A stretch of 5,398 nt of DNA. It comes from Planctomycetota bacterium (GTDB lineage: Bacteria; Planctomycetota; UBA8742; SKZP01). The stretch lies in NCBI GenBank assembly GCA_007127275.1, contig SKZP01000092.1, positions 1-5,398 on the forward strand, given 5' to 3'. Position 1 is the first letter of the stretch. Every line of letters begins with the position of its first letter. Of this stretch, positions 1 through 5,377 are shown one piece after another. The position numbers were made by a program, and so were the translations under genes. The notes beneath the pieces were generated by a model. It had not been told where the DNA came from, ran no database searches, and was given only the letters and a program-made list of their open reading frames with translations.

Positions 1-58
1 GTTGTAGTCGTAAGGGCTCGGCAAAGAATTCCTGCGTGGCGGACGTGATAGGATTGCC

Positions 59-65
59 GAGGAGG
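59..65 (+). promoter_or_regulatory. Strong Shine-Dalgarno for a TTG start
   Basis: GAGGAGG lies four bases before the TTG at 70. It is the only good Shine-Dalgarno near the beginning of the esterase gene and is the main reason for preferring TTG 70 over ATG 127, which has no purine-rich sequence at the right distance. The spacing is slightly short. The same site sits 8 bases before a GTG at 74, but that frame ends after three codons. Confidence 0.5.
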
Positions 66-69
66 CGAC

Positions 70-1137
70 TTGCGTGCCCGTGTAGCGGCACGTCACCTCT
101 GGGTTGCTTGTAGCGGTCACCGCACCATGACGCTTCTCTTTTCGCCGAGCGTTCCGTCCTGGGCAACGCATATCATTCACGACCTCGCGACGTTCAAGCG
201 ATGGCCCGTTCCGGTGGAGCGGTTCGCGCCGTTTTCGTTGCCGGAGGATGCGTACTTCGAGTATGCGTTTCGGGACGCGGAGGGAAATTATCGTGCGGAT
301 CCGCTGAACGAGGAGGCGCACAACCCTTGGTACGACTTCGCCCGCAGTGTGTTCGGGCCCGCGTATCAGCCGGGGCGGTACAATTTTCACCGCCAGGCAG
401 GAGAGCCGCAAGGGACGCTTGTGCGTGGCCGCTTGCGTTCGCGGTACCTCGGGCAGCGTCGCCGCTGGCTCGTGTATACGCCACGAGGCCTCAAATCGTC
501 GCAAGCGGCGCCTTGCGTGTATGTGCACGACGGACTCGGCTTTCTCTACTATGGGCAGTTGCCGCAGGTGCTCGACGCAATGCTTGCCGACCGGGTCGTG
601 GAGCCGGCCCGGCTCGTGCTGATTCCGCCGGAGCGGCGCGAACAGGAGTACCCGCACAACGAAGTTTACCAGCGCTTCGTGCTCGAGGAGCTTGTGCCGC
701 AGGTGGAGAGCGAGGGTGGTGCGGTATGCAACGGGCGGCGCATCTTACTCGGGGCGAGCCTCGGCGGCCTCGTCAGTATGCTGCTCGCCTGGAAGCGCCC
801 TGAGTGGTTCGACACGGTGATTACGCTCTCGGGGGCGTTTCTTACCGCGCCGGAGTCGCCGCAGGAGCATCACGACGGTCGCGAATGGCTGCGCGAGCAA
901 GTGCTCGCCTTGCCTCACGTGCCGGCGTTGCGCTACATCCTTTATTGCGGCGGGCTGGAGTGGCTCACGCAAGCGAACCGCCACGTCGCTGCCGCGCTTG
1001 CCGCGCGCGGTGCCACGCATACGTATCTGGAGCGGCCAGCCGGGCACAACTGGGTGAACTGGCGCGACGGCCTCGGCGAGGTACTGCGAATGGCGCTCTC
1101 CGAGGACGGCGCCGGTGGCCGCAAGCCCCGAAAATAA
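70..1137 (+). CDS. Enterochelin-esterase-like alpha/beta-hydrolase (putative esterase family)
   Basis: Probable cytosolic serine hydrolase of the Fes / putative esterase group; no signal peptide or membrane segment is seen. Numbering from TTG 70, residues about 15-110 look like the beta-rich N-terminal domain of Fes-type esterases, including a 'LPEDAYFEYAF' stretch and an 'NPWYDFA' stretch. The hydrolase domain follows: H153-D154-G155, the R-R-E-Q-E-Y block at 189-194 typical of this family, the nucleophile elbow G228-A-S230-L-G232, a likely acid around E297 in 'GGLEWL', and the catalytic-type histidine H326 in 'GHNWVNWRD'. The triad is assigned by position, not by structure. The start could instead be ATG 127 (336 residues). 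TTG 70 is preferred because of its Shine-Dalgarno and because the residues just before M20 look like the lead-in of the family's first strand. The natural substrate is unknown. Many relatives lie outside siderophore loci and no siderophore genes are visible here, so hydrolysis of enterobactin should not be assumed. It lies 93 bases upstream of comM on the same strand. Confidence 0.85.
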   Translation: MRARVAARHLWVACSGHRTMTLLFSPSVPSWATHIIHDLATFKRWPVPVERFAPFSLPEDAYFEYAFRDAEGNYRADPLNEEAHNPWYDFARSVFGPAYQPGRYNFHRQAGEPQGTLVRGRLRSRYLGQRRRWLVYTPRGLKSSQAAPCVYVHDGLGFLYYGQLPQVLDAMLADRVVEPARLVLIPPERREQEYPHNEVYQRFVLEELVPQVESEGGAVCNGRRILLGASLGGLVSMLLAWKRPEWFDTVITLSGAFLTAPESPQEHHDGREWLREQVLALPHVPALRYILYCGGLEWLTQANRHVAAALAARGATHTYLERPAGHNWVNWRDGLGEVLRMALSEDGAGGRKPRK

Positions 1138-1171
1138 ATTTTCACCTGGGACGTGGAGTGAGGCCTGCCCT

Positions 1172-1196
1172 GGTAGAGTGGGTGCACTTCCCTACC
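1172..1196 (+). other. Stem-loop between esterase gene and comM
   Basis: GGTAG (1172-1176) pairs with CTACC (1192-1196) and AGTG (1177-1180) pairs with CACT (1185-1188). This leaves a GGTG loop and a three-base bulge TCC. There is no T-run after it, so it is not a classical terminator. It lies 34 bases before the comM ATG and could be leader structure, an operator or chance. Confidence 0.3.
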
Positions 1197-1219
1197 TGCT
1201 CGGTGTTGCGTGCCACCTC

Positions 1220-1225
1220 GAGGGG
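1220..1225 (+). promoter_or_regulatory. Shine-Dalgarno of comM
   Basis: GAGGGG lies five bases before ATG 1231. It supports that start over the in-frame GTG at 1210, which would place this site inside the coding region. ComM proteins normally begin directly at the 'M-x-x-K-V-x-S-A-A-L' strand, as the 1231 start does. Confidence 0.6.
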
Positions 1226-1230
1226 TTCCG

Positions 1231-2823
1231 ATGATCGTGAAAGTGATCAGTGCCGCGCTCAAAGGGGTCGAGGCCTATCGGCTCGAAGTCGAGGTCGACG
1301 GCTCCTACGGGATCATGACCATGCTCATCGTCGGCTTGCCGGACAAGGCGGTCAACGAGAGTCGCGACCGCGTACAGTCCGCACTGCTCAACGCCGGGTA
1401 TCAGTATCCGAACATGCGCGTCACCGTGAACCTTGCCCCGGCCGACGTGAAGAAAGAAGGCCCGGCCTATGATTTGCCGATCGCACTCGGCTTGCTCGGG
1501 GTAAGCAACCAACTCAATCAGAACGGACTGACGAAGACGGCCGCGATCGGCGAGCTCGCCCTCGACGGTCGCGTCCGGCCGATCCGCGGCGCTTTGCCGA
1601 TCGCACTCGAGCTCAAGCGCCTCGGCCACAAGCATCTGCTGATGCCGGCGGAGAACGCCGAGGAGGCCGCGGTCGTCGACGGCATCGAGATTCTGCCCGT
1701 CTCGCATCTGAGCGAAGCGGTCGGCTACATCAACAGCCAAACCATCATTCACCCCTACGTCGCCGACATCGAAGGCTACTTCGAGAATCCGCCGGGGGTG
1801 GAGGAGCACCTCGACTTCGCCGACGTGCGCGGCCAGGAGAGTGCGAAGCGCGCCGCCGAGGTCGCCGCCGCCGGCGGGCACAACCTGATCCTCATTGGCG
1901 CTCCCGGCGGCGGCAAAACGATGATTGCCAAGCGGATCCCGACGATCCTGCCGCGGCTCAACCTCGACGAGGCGCTCGAAACGACGAAACTCCATTCCAT
2001 TGCCGGGCTGACCAGCCGCGAAGTACCGCTGATTACGCGCCGGCCGTTTCGCGCCCCGCATCACACGATCAGCGAAGCGGGCCTGATCGGCGGCGGCTCG
2101 ATCCCACGCCCCGGCGAGGTGAGTCTTGCGCATCACGGGGTGCTCTTCCTTGATGAACTACCGGAGTTCAACCGCCGCACGCTCGAGGTGCTACGCCAGC
2201 CGCTCGAAGACGGCAAGGTGACGATCGGCCGGGCGACGATGACCTGCGACTTCCCCGCACAGTTGATGCTCGTCGCGGCGATGAACCCCTGCCCCTGCGG
2301 CTTCCTCGGGCATCCGAAAAAGCACTGCGTCGACACCTCGAACCAGATCGAGAACTACCGCAACCGCATCAGCGGCCCGCTGCTCGACCGTATCGACATC
2401 CAGTTGGAAGTGCCGCCGGTCGACTTCGACGAGTTGCACCACCACCCGCCCGGCGAGCCAAGCAAAGAAATCCGCAAGCGCGTCCAGCAAGCCCGCGACA
2501 TCCAAGCGCGCCGCTTCGGTCTCAACGACCGGCCAGCGCAAGCGGGCGCAGACCACCACGAAGCCGGCAAGCCACCCACTTACTGCAACGCCCGCATGAC
2601 CGAACGCGAAGTCCGCAAGCACTGCGCCCTGACCCGCCAAAGCGAGGCCCTGCTCAAGCAAGCCATGGATGCCATGACCCTGAGTGCCCGCGCCTACATG
2701 CGCATCTTGAAGGTCGCCCGCACCATCGCCGACCTCGAAGGCACCGAGCAAATCGCCGAGCACCACCTTAGCGAGGCCATCCAATACCGCCACCTCGACC
2801 GTCCGCTGCTCGAATCAATGTAA
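1231..2823 (+). CDS. comM: ComM/YifB family Mg-chelatase-like AAA+ ATPase
   Basis: This 530-residue protein matches the usual ComM length (about 500-530). In naturally competent bacteria ComM is a hexameric helicase that drives branch migration of the D-loop when incoming DNA recombines with the chromosome. The family also occurs widely in bacteria not known to be competent. Residues 1-170 form the N-terminal Lon-protease-like fold, with the conserved 'VGLPD' and 'NLAPADVKKEGPAYDLPIA' blocks (67-85). The ATPase core follows: Walker A GAPGGGKT (223-230), the 'RPFRAPHH' block, Walker B VLFLDE (304-309), 'MNPCPCG' (352-357), and 'SGPLLDRID' with the probable arginine finger R387. The Mg-chelatase C-terminal domain includes 'SARAYMRILKVARTIADLEG' (485-504). 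A hydrophilic linker near 430-450 is probably variable. Of the usual C-P-C-G...C-x-C cysteine set, C354, C356 and C366 are present but the last position is aspartate. The gene is intact. Whether this organism is competent cannot be judged from one gene. Confidence 0.97.
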   Translation: MIVKVISAALKGVEAYRLEVEVDGSYGIMTMLIVGLPDKAVNESRDRVQSALLNAGYQYPNMRVTVNLAPADVKKEGPAYDLPIALGLLGVSNQLNQNGLTKTAAIGELALDGRVRPIRGALPIALELKRLGHKHLLMPAENAEEAAVVDGIEILPVSHLSEAVGYINSQTIIHPYVADIEGYFENPPGVEEHLDFADVRGQESAKRAAEVAAAGGHNLILIGAPGGGKTMIAKRIPTILPRLNLDEALETTKLHSIAGLTSREVPLITRRPFRAPHHTISEAGLIGGGSIPRPGEVSLAHHGVLFLDELPEFNRRTLEVLRQPLEDGKVTIGRATMTCDFPAQLMLVAAMNPCPCGFLGHPKKHCVDTSNQIENYRNRISGPLLDRIDIQLEVPPVDFDELHHHPPGEPSKEIRKRVQQARDIQARRFGLNDRPAQAGADHHEAGKPPTYCNARMTEREVRKHCALTRQSEALLKQAMDAMTLSARAYMRILKVARTIADLEGTEQIAEHHLSEAIQYRHLDRPLLESM

Positions 2824-2844
2824 GGAGCTGGCAGGAGCTACCTT
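2822..2844 (+). terminator. Hairpin directly at the comM stop
   Basis: AAGGAGCT (2822-2829) pairs with AGCT (2836-2839) and CCTT (2841-2844), with one bulged A at 2840 and a six-base loop GGCAGG. It starts inside the TAA stop codon. There is no T-run downstream, so it may be a weak or factor-assisted terminator or a 3'-end stabilising hairpin. Confidence 0.35.
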
Positions 2845-2921
2845 CCGACCGTTGTGCGCCTGTGTATCTCCACAAAGTAGAGGTGCACGGGCGTCACGAA
2901 AAACGGGTACGCTCGCCACAG

Positions 2922-2939
2922 CCTCGCGGCCAAGCGAGG
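2922..2939. terminator. GC-rich hairpin between convergent comM and rlmN
   Basis: CCTCGC (2922-2927) and GCGAGG (2934-2939) form a perfect six-base stem with a six-base loop. It lies 16 bases beyond the rlmN stop and about 100 bases beyond the comM stop, so it could serve either transcript. Neither strand has a T-run after the stem, so the terminator role is only inferred from its place between convergent genes. Confidence 0.3.
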
Positions 2940-2954
2940 AGTTCAAGCCGGCTA

Positions 2955-4127
2955 CTACGCGCGTTGCAGGGTAAGGCGAAGTTGACCGCAGGCGCCGCTT
3001 ACGCGGTAGGCCATGCGCTTGCGGGCGTGAGCGTTGATGCCACGGCTGCGCAGCTCGTCTAGGAAGCGGGCGACTTCGTAGCCTTTCGGCTCGCGCCAGC
3101 GGAACTCGGGCACGCGGTTGTAGGGGATCACGTTGACGTTGTACCGCCCTTGGGGGTGGCGCTGGATCAGCTCGGCGAGCGCGGCGGCCTGATGGTCGTT
3201 GACCTTCGGAAGCAGGATGAACTCGAGCGTGACCTCGCGGCCGGTAGCCGCGAAGTAGCGGTCGCCAGCTTGCATGATCCGCTCCACCTCGGCCGAGGCG
3301 CGGGACTCGTCCGGCTCGTGCGGCGAACTGCCGGGGCGTGTGGGAATGATGCGCTGGCGGGTTTCGTCGTCAGCGGCATGCAGGCTCAAGGCGAGGTTGA
3401 CAGGGATCTCCAGCTCACGCAGCTTGTCAATGCCGGCGACCAGGCCGACCGTACTGACGGTGATGCGGCGCGGACTCAAGCCAAAGCCCCACTCCGCCGT
3501 CAGCGCCTTCAAGGCACCCGCGACATGCTTGACGTTCGCCAGCGGCTCCCCCACGCCCATGAAGACAATGTTCGTGATGGGGCGCTCGCCGAAACCGAAC
3601 GCGCGCAGGAAGCGAGCCGCGTGCCAGATCTGGCCGAGGATCTCGCCCGTGGTGAGGTTGCGGACGAGGCCGCCGAGGCCGGAGGCGCAGAATTGGCAGC
3701 CCATGGCGCAGCCGACTTGCGAGGAAACGCAGACGGTGCGGCTGTCGCGCTGCGCGTCGTGCATCACCACGCACTCAATCAGCGACCCGTTTGCCGCGGC
3801 GTCCTCCTTGGCCCCAGGCGCAAAGACGAGCTTCACGCTACCTTCTTCGTCGGAGCGCTCCTCGACGACACGCACCGGATTCAGCGGCAACGCCTCGGCG
3901 AGTGTTTCGCGCATCTCCTTGGGCAGGTCGGTCATGGCCGCGTAGCTTGGCGTGTGCCGCACGAAGTAGTGGCGCAACAACTGCTTCGCCCGAAACGGCT
4001 TCGCCCACGGCTCGCGACGCTGCGCAAGCCACTGGCGCAACGATTCCGGGTCGTGCTCCGGCAACCACCGAGCCGGGGGGTTCGGCGCCGGTGCCGGCTG
4101 CTGTTGTTGGTGCGTCCGTTGCGTCAT
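2955..4127 (-). CDS. rlmN: RlmN, 23S rRNA A2503 / tRNA A37 C2-methyltransferase
   Basis: Radical-SAM enzyme that places a methyl group on C2 of A2503 in 23S rRNA and of A37 in some tRNAs, using two SAM molecules, a 4Fe-4S cluster and two catalytic cysteines. The 390-residue product is within the family range (E. coli 384). Numbering from ATG 4127: the N-terminal accessory domain includes 'PFRAKQLLRHYF'. C133 begins the C-V-S-S-Q-V-G-C block and is the counterpart of E. coli C118. The cluster motif CxxxCxxC is C140, C144, C147. 'FMGVGEP' (189-195) is the SAM-binding GEP element. 'LSLHA' (247-251), 'VND' (309-311) and 'NVNVIPYN' (330-337) follow, and methyl-carrying C380 is in 'GACGQL'. There is an extra hydrophilic loop at about 263-281, and the sequence before C380 reads A-Y-R-V-S-G rather than the usual D-I-D/S-A. 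A GTG at 4160 would add 11 residues; ATG 4127 is preferred. Two TAG codons in a row end the frame. The gene has its own position, convergent with comM. Confidence 0.97.
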   Translation of the reverse strand: MTQRTHQQQQPAPAPNPPARWLPEHDPESLRQWLAQRREPWAKPFRAKQLLRHYFVRHTPSYAAMTDLPKEMRETLAEALPLNPVRVVEERSDEEGSVKLVFAPGAKEDAAANGSLIECVVMHDAQRDSRTVCVSSQVGCAMGCQFCASGLGGLVRNLTTGEILGQIWHAARFLRAFGFGERPITNIVFMGVGEPLANVKHVAGALKALTAEWGFGLSPRRITVSTVGLVAGIDKLRELEIPVNLALSLHAADDETRQRIIPTRPGSSPHEPDESRASAEVERIMQAGDRYFAATGREVTLEFILLPKVNDHQAAALAELIQRHPQGRYNVNVIPYNRVPEFRWREPKGYEVARFLDELRSRGINAHARKRMAYRVSGACGQLRLTLQRA

Positions 4128-4134
4128 CACGGCT

Positions 4135-4150
4135 GCACGTGCAAACGTGC
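4135..4150 (-). promoter_or_regulatory. Hairpin in place of the rlmN ribosome binding site
   Basis: Read on the minus strand, GCACGT, a TTGC loop and ACGTGC form a perfect six-base stem ending seven bases before ATG 4127. It occupies the place where a Shine-Dalgarno would sit, and none is seen. The plus-strand sequence also contains the perfect ten-base palindrome TGCACGTGCA (4134-4143). Either a protein-binding dyad or an RNA hairpin affecting rlmN translation is possible. Confidence 0.35.
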
Positions 4151-4174
4151 TCACTTCCACTGCGCGGCGGGTAC

Positions 4175-4180
4175 ATCATA
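4175..4180 (-). promoter_or_regulatory. Possible -10 box for rlmN
   Basis: The minus strand reads TATGAT here, five of six matches to TATAAT. It would start transcription roughly 40 bases before ATG 4127. No convincing -35 element is found 16-18 bases upstream, so this is a weak call. Confidence 0.25.
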
Positions 4181-4471
4181 CGTCGGCCGCGACCCAGGCT
4201 ACCACACCGACCTCGGCACGTCCGGTCCGAAGCGGGTATTGCGAGGATCTTGACGGCCTACCGCCGGCGACCGTTCCTTCCGCAAGCCCCCGCTCCACAG
4301 ACATCCAAACGCCAGTTCGCCAAGCGGCACTGCCGTCACGTAGCCCAGCGCCTTCCACGATTCCACAATGTATTCACATCTCCACATTTGCCGACTGGAC
4401 GACCAACACTGCCAATGCCGTGGGGCCGCGACAAAGCTCCTAGTTCTGGGGATTCGGACGAACGGAAGCAA

Positions 4472-4497
4472 TCCACGCAAAGGAAAAACTGCGTGGA
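4472..4497. repeat. Eight-base inverted repeat with ten-base spacer
   Basis: TCCACGCA (4472-4479) and TGCGTGGA (4490-4497) are perfect inverted copies separated by AAGGAAAAAC. Another GC pair can form outside a two-by-two mismatch. It is the longest perfect-arm inverted repeat I noticed in the gap. It could be a regulator binding site or an RNA hairpin. On the minus strand the T-run falls in the loop rather than after the stem, so it is not a standard terminator. Confidence 0.4.
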
Positions 4498-4618
4498 AAG
4501 CGGGAAGGATTGGGGTTTGAGACGTCCAATTAACCCGGATTTGCCAAATTGATTTCTCGTGATGGCGCGACAGCCATTTGGGCGACCGAGCAAAAACGAC
4601 TATGTGCGAGCAACGGCA

Positions 4619-4646
4619 TTGACTGCTGTGTGGGGATGAATATACC
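4619..4646 (+). promoter_or_regulatory. Sigma-70-like promoter pointing to the HTH gene
   Basis: TTGACT (4619-4624) matches the -35 consensus at five of six positions and TATACC (4641-4646) matches the -10 consensus at four of six, with a 16-base spacer. Transcription would start near 4653, giving either a leader of about 240 bases before the helix-turn-helix gene or an independent small RNA. Confidence 0.35.
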
Positions 4647-4699
4647 GCGAAACTTCGGCGAATCAACCCCTTCCGCGGGAAAAAATGGTCCTCACCGGT

Positions 4700-4730
4700 G
4701 GGAATTGGCCGAAAGTTTCCCTCGGCTTTT
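4700..4730 (+). terminator. Possible attenuator: two mutually exclusive hairpins then TTTT
   Basis: GGCCGA (4707-4712) pairs with TCGGCT (4722-4727, including one G-U pair), and T4727-4730 form a short T-run, which resembles a weak intrinsic terminator. GGGAA (4700-4704) can instead pair with TTCCC (4717-4721). The two stems cannot coexist because the left arm of the second lies in the loop of the first and there is no linker between their right arms. The stems are short, so chance is a serious alternative. Confidence 0.25.
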
Positions 4731-4753
4731 CCACGACGGAGACGAGCGTCCAA

Positions 4754-4768
4754 GCTCGCCACGCGAGC
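4754..4768. repeat. Perfect six-base hairpin, CAC triloop
   Basis: GCTCGC and GCGAGC face each other across CAC. It would form a stable short hairpin in the possible leader of the downstream gene. No T-run follows on either strand. Confidence 0.3.
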
Positions 4769-4816
4769 CTGGGGCTTTCAGGCGAACTACGCAAAAAATC
4801 TGCCAACAGTTCCGTC

Positions 4817-4829
4817 GGCGACCGTCGCC
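4817..4829. repeat. Short palindrome GGCGAC-C-GTCGCC
   Basis: GGCGAC and GTCGCC are inverted copies around a single C. The site lies 67 bases before the helix-turn-helix gene, a plausible operator position for autoregulation. This is inference from position and symmetry only. Confidence 0.25.
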
Positions 4830-4882
4830 AGCAATGTCTGCGACAGCACGTAGCATGAAAATATATGCCTTTCTGGATCTGC

Positions 4883-4890
4883 AGAGGGAG
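4883..4890 (+). promoter_or_regulatory. Shine-Dalgarno of the HTH gene
   Basis: AGAGGGAG lies six bases before ATG 4897, close to ideal spacing. It decides the start against the in-frame ATG at 4855 and further upstream codons, which lack such a site. Confidence 0.6.
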
Positions 4891-4896
4891 TTTCGC

Positions 4897-5373
4897 ATGC
4901 CAAGGCCGCAATCACCACATTCCGAGGAGCGACCCTACATGTACGTCTATCTCGGCCGCATTGTCGAACCGGCGTCACTGCCGGTGCTACCGTCCGAGGC
5001 GAGGCCGCGGCGCCGGCGCGCGACGTCTAGGCGCAGCAAACGGTCGAGTCCCCCGGCGCGGATCTCCCCGAAACCTCACGGCTCCCCTACGGTCGATGAG
5101 CGAGAGGTCGGAGCGGAGACGTTGATTCCCACCCACGAGGTCGCGCTCTGGCTCAACGTCAGTACGCGCACGCTGCTTCGCTGGTGCCAGCAGTGCCGCT
5201 TCCCGCCGCCGGCCGTTGGCGGCTCCCAGAACGGTTGCACGAAGTACTGGACGCTGCACGTAGTGCTCGAGCAGTACAAGCTGCGTCACGAAGATCCGTC
5301 ATACGCGCCCCCTACGCCGCAGCCATCCGCCGAGCGCAAGACAAACGACGGACTCTCGAGCGAACTCCGGTAG
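4897..5373 (+). CDS. Small basic protein with AlpA/MerR-like helix-turn-helix
   Basis: The product has 158 residues. Residues about 76-129 resemble AlpA/excisionase-type winged helix-turn-helix domains. 'THEVALWLNVSTRTLLRWCQ' (79-98) fits the two helices, with the typical S-T-R-T-L-x-R-W recognition helix. An 'RFPPPA' turn follows at 101-106 where the family has 'G-x-F-P-x-P', then K116-Y-W118 in the wing and 'VVLEQYKLR' as the last helix. Such proteins bind DNA as transcription activators of integrase genes, as excision directionality factors, or as ordinary regulators; which applies cannot be decided here. Residues 34-60 are rich in arginine, serine and proline and probably disordered, perhaps giving non-specific DNA affinity. 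C97, C100 and C114 might form part of a metal site, but this is speculative. The tail after 131 looks unstructured. Codon use is GC-rich at third positions like the neighbours, so there is no sign of recent transfer. The gene diverges from rlmN. Confidence 0.75.
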   Translation: MPRPQSPHSEERPYMYVYLGRIVEPASLPVLPSEARPRRRRATSRRSKRSSPPARISPKPHGSPTVDEREVGAETLIPTHEVALWLNVSTRTLLRWCQQCRFPPPAVGGSQNGCTKYWTLHVVLEQYKLRHEDPSYAPPTPQPSAERKTNDGLSSELR

Positions 5374-5377
5374 CTCT

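Larger units (their letters stand above)
4128..4896. other. Long divergent intergenic region, 769 bases, no convincing gene
   Basis: This gap separates rlmN from the helix-turn-helix gene. Its middle (about 4360-4720) is visibly less GC-rich than the flanking genes; for example 4501-4560 is about 47 percent GC, while a stretch of comM reaches about 73 percent. Open frames exist on both strands, including a leftward one at 4199-4762 and the frame continuing upstream of 4897. They lack the GC-rich third positions of the real genes here and show no recognisable domain. The gap contains a promoter-like pair, several inverted repeats and short A-tracts, described separately. I find no tRNA and no riboswitch class I recognise. 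Confidence 0.6.

Noticed and set aside
1..91. A leftward partial gene starting at GTG 91 (minus strand) and running off the left edge
   Set aside because: An AGAGGTGA-like sequence precedes the GTG and about 30 codons are open, but the stretch is too short to recognise. It would overlap the favoured esterase start and could not be checked without the DNA to the left.
1130..1143. GAAAAT-AA-ATTTTC dyad over the esterase stop codon as a terminator
   Set aside because: The stem would be almost all A-T with a two-base loop, so it cannot form a stable terminator hairpin.
1192..2136. Long leftward open frame of 314 codons opposite comM
   Set aside because: It is an antisense shadow of comM with no recognisable motif. 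Such frames are common opposite GC-rich genes.
2823..2839. Direct repeat AGGAGCT twice after comM
   Set aside because: The two seven-base copies are better explained as parts of the hairpin at the comM stop; there is no third copy.
3150..4253. Long rightward open frame of 367 codons opposite rlmN
   Set aside because: It is the antisense shadow of rlmN. Its composition reflects the complement of a GC-rich gene, and rlmN is unambiguous on the other strand.
4700..4726. H-type pseudoknot using both alternative stems
   Set aside because: The right arms of the two stems are directly adjacent, leaving no loop to cross the first five-base stem, so both stems forming at once is sterically unlikely.
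4199..4762. Leftward open frame of 187 codons in the gap
   Set aside because: Its composition is rich in arginine, serine and tryptophan, as expected of a non-coding frame. No domain, Shine-Dalgarno or GC-rich third-position pattern supports it.
4549..4896. N-terminal extension of the HTH protein back to 4549
   Set aside because: The frame is open, but third positions are not GC-rich, the translated sequence is not protein-like and the strong Shine-Dalgarno sits before ATG 4897.
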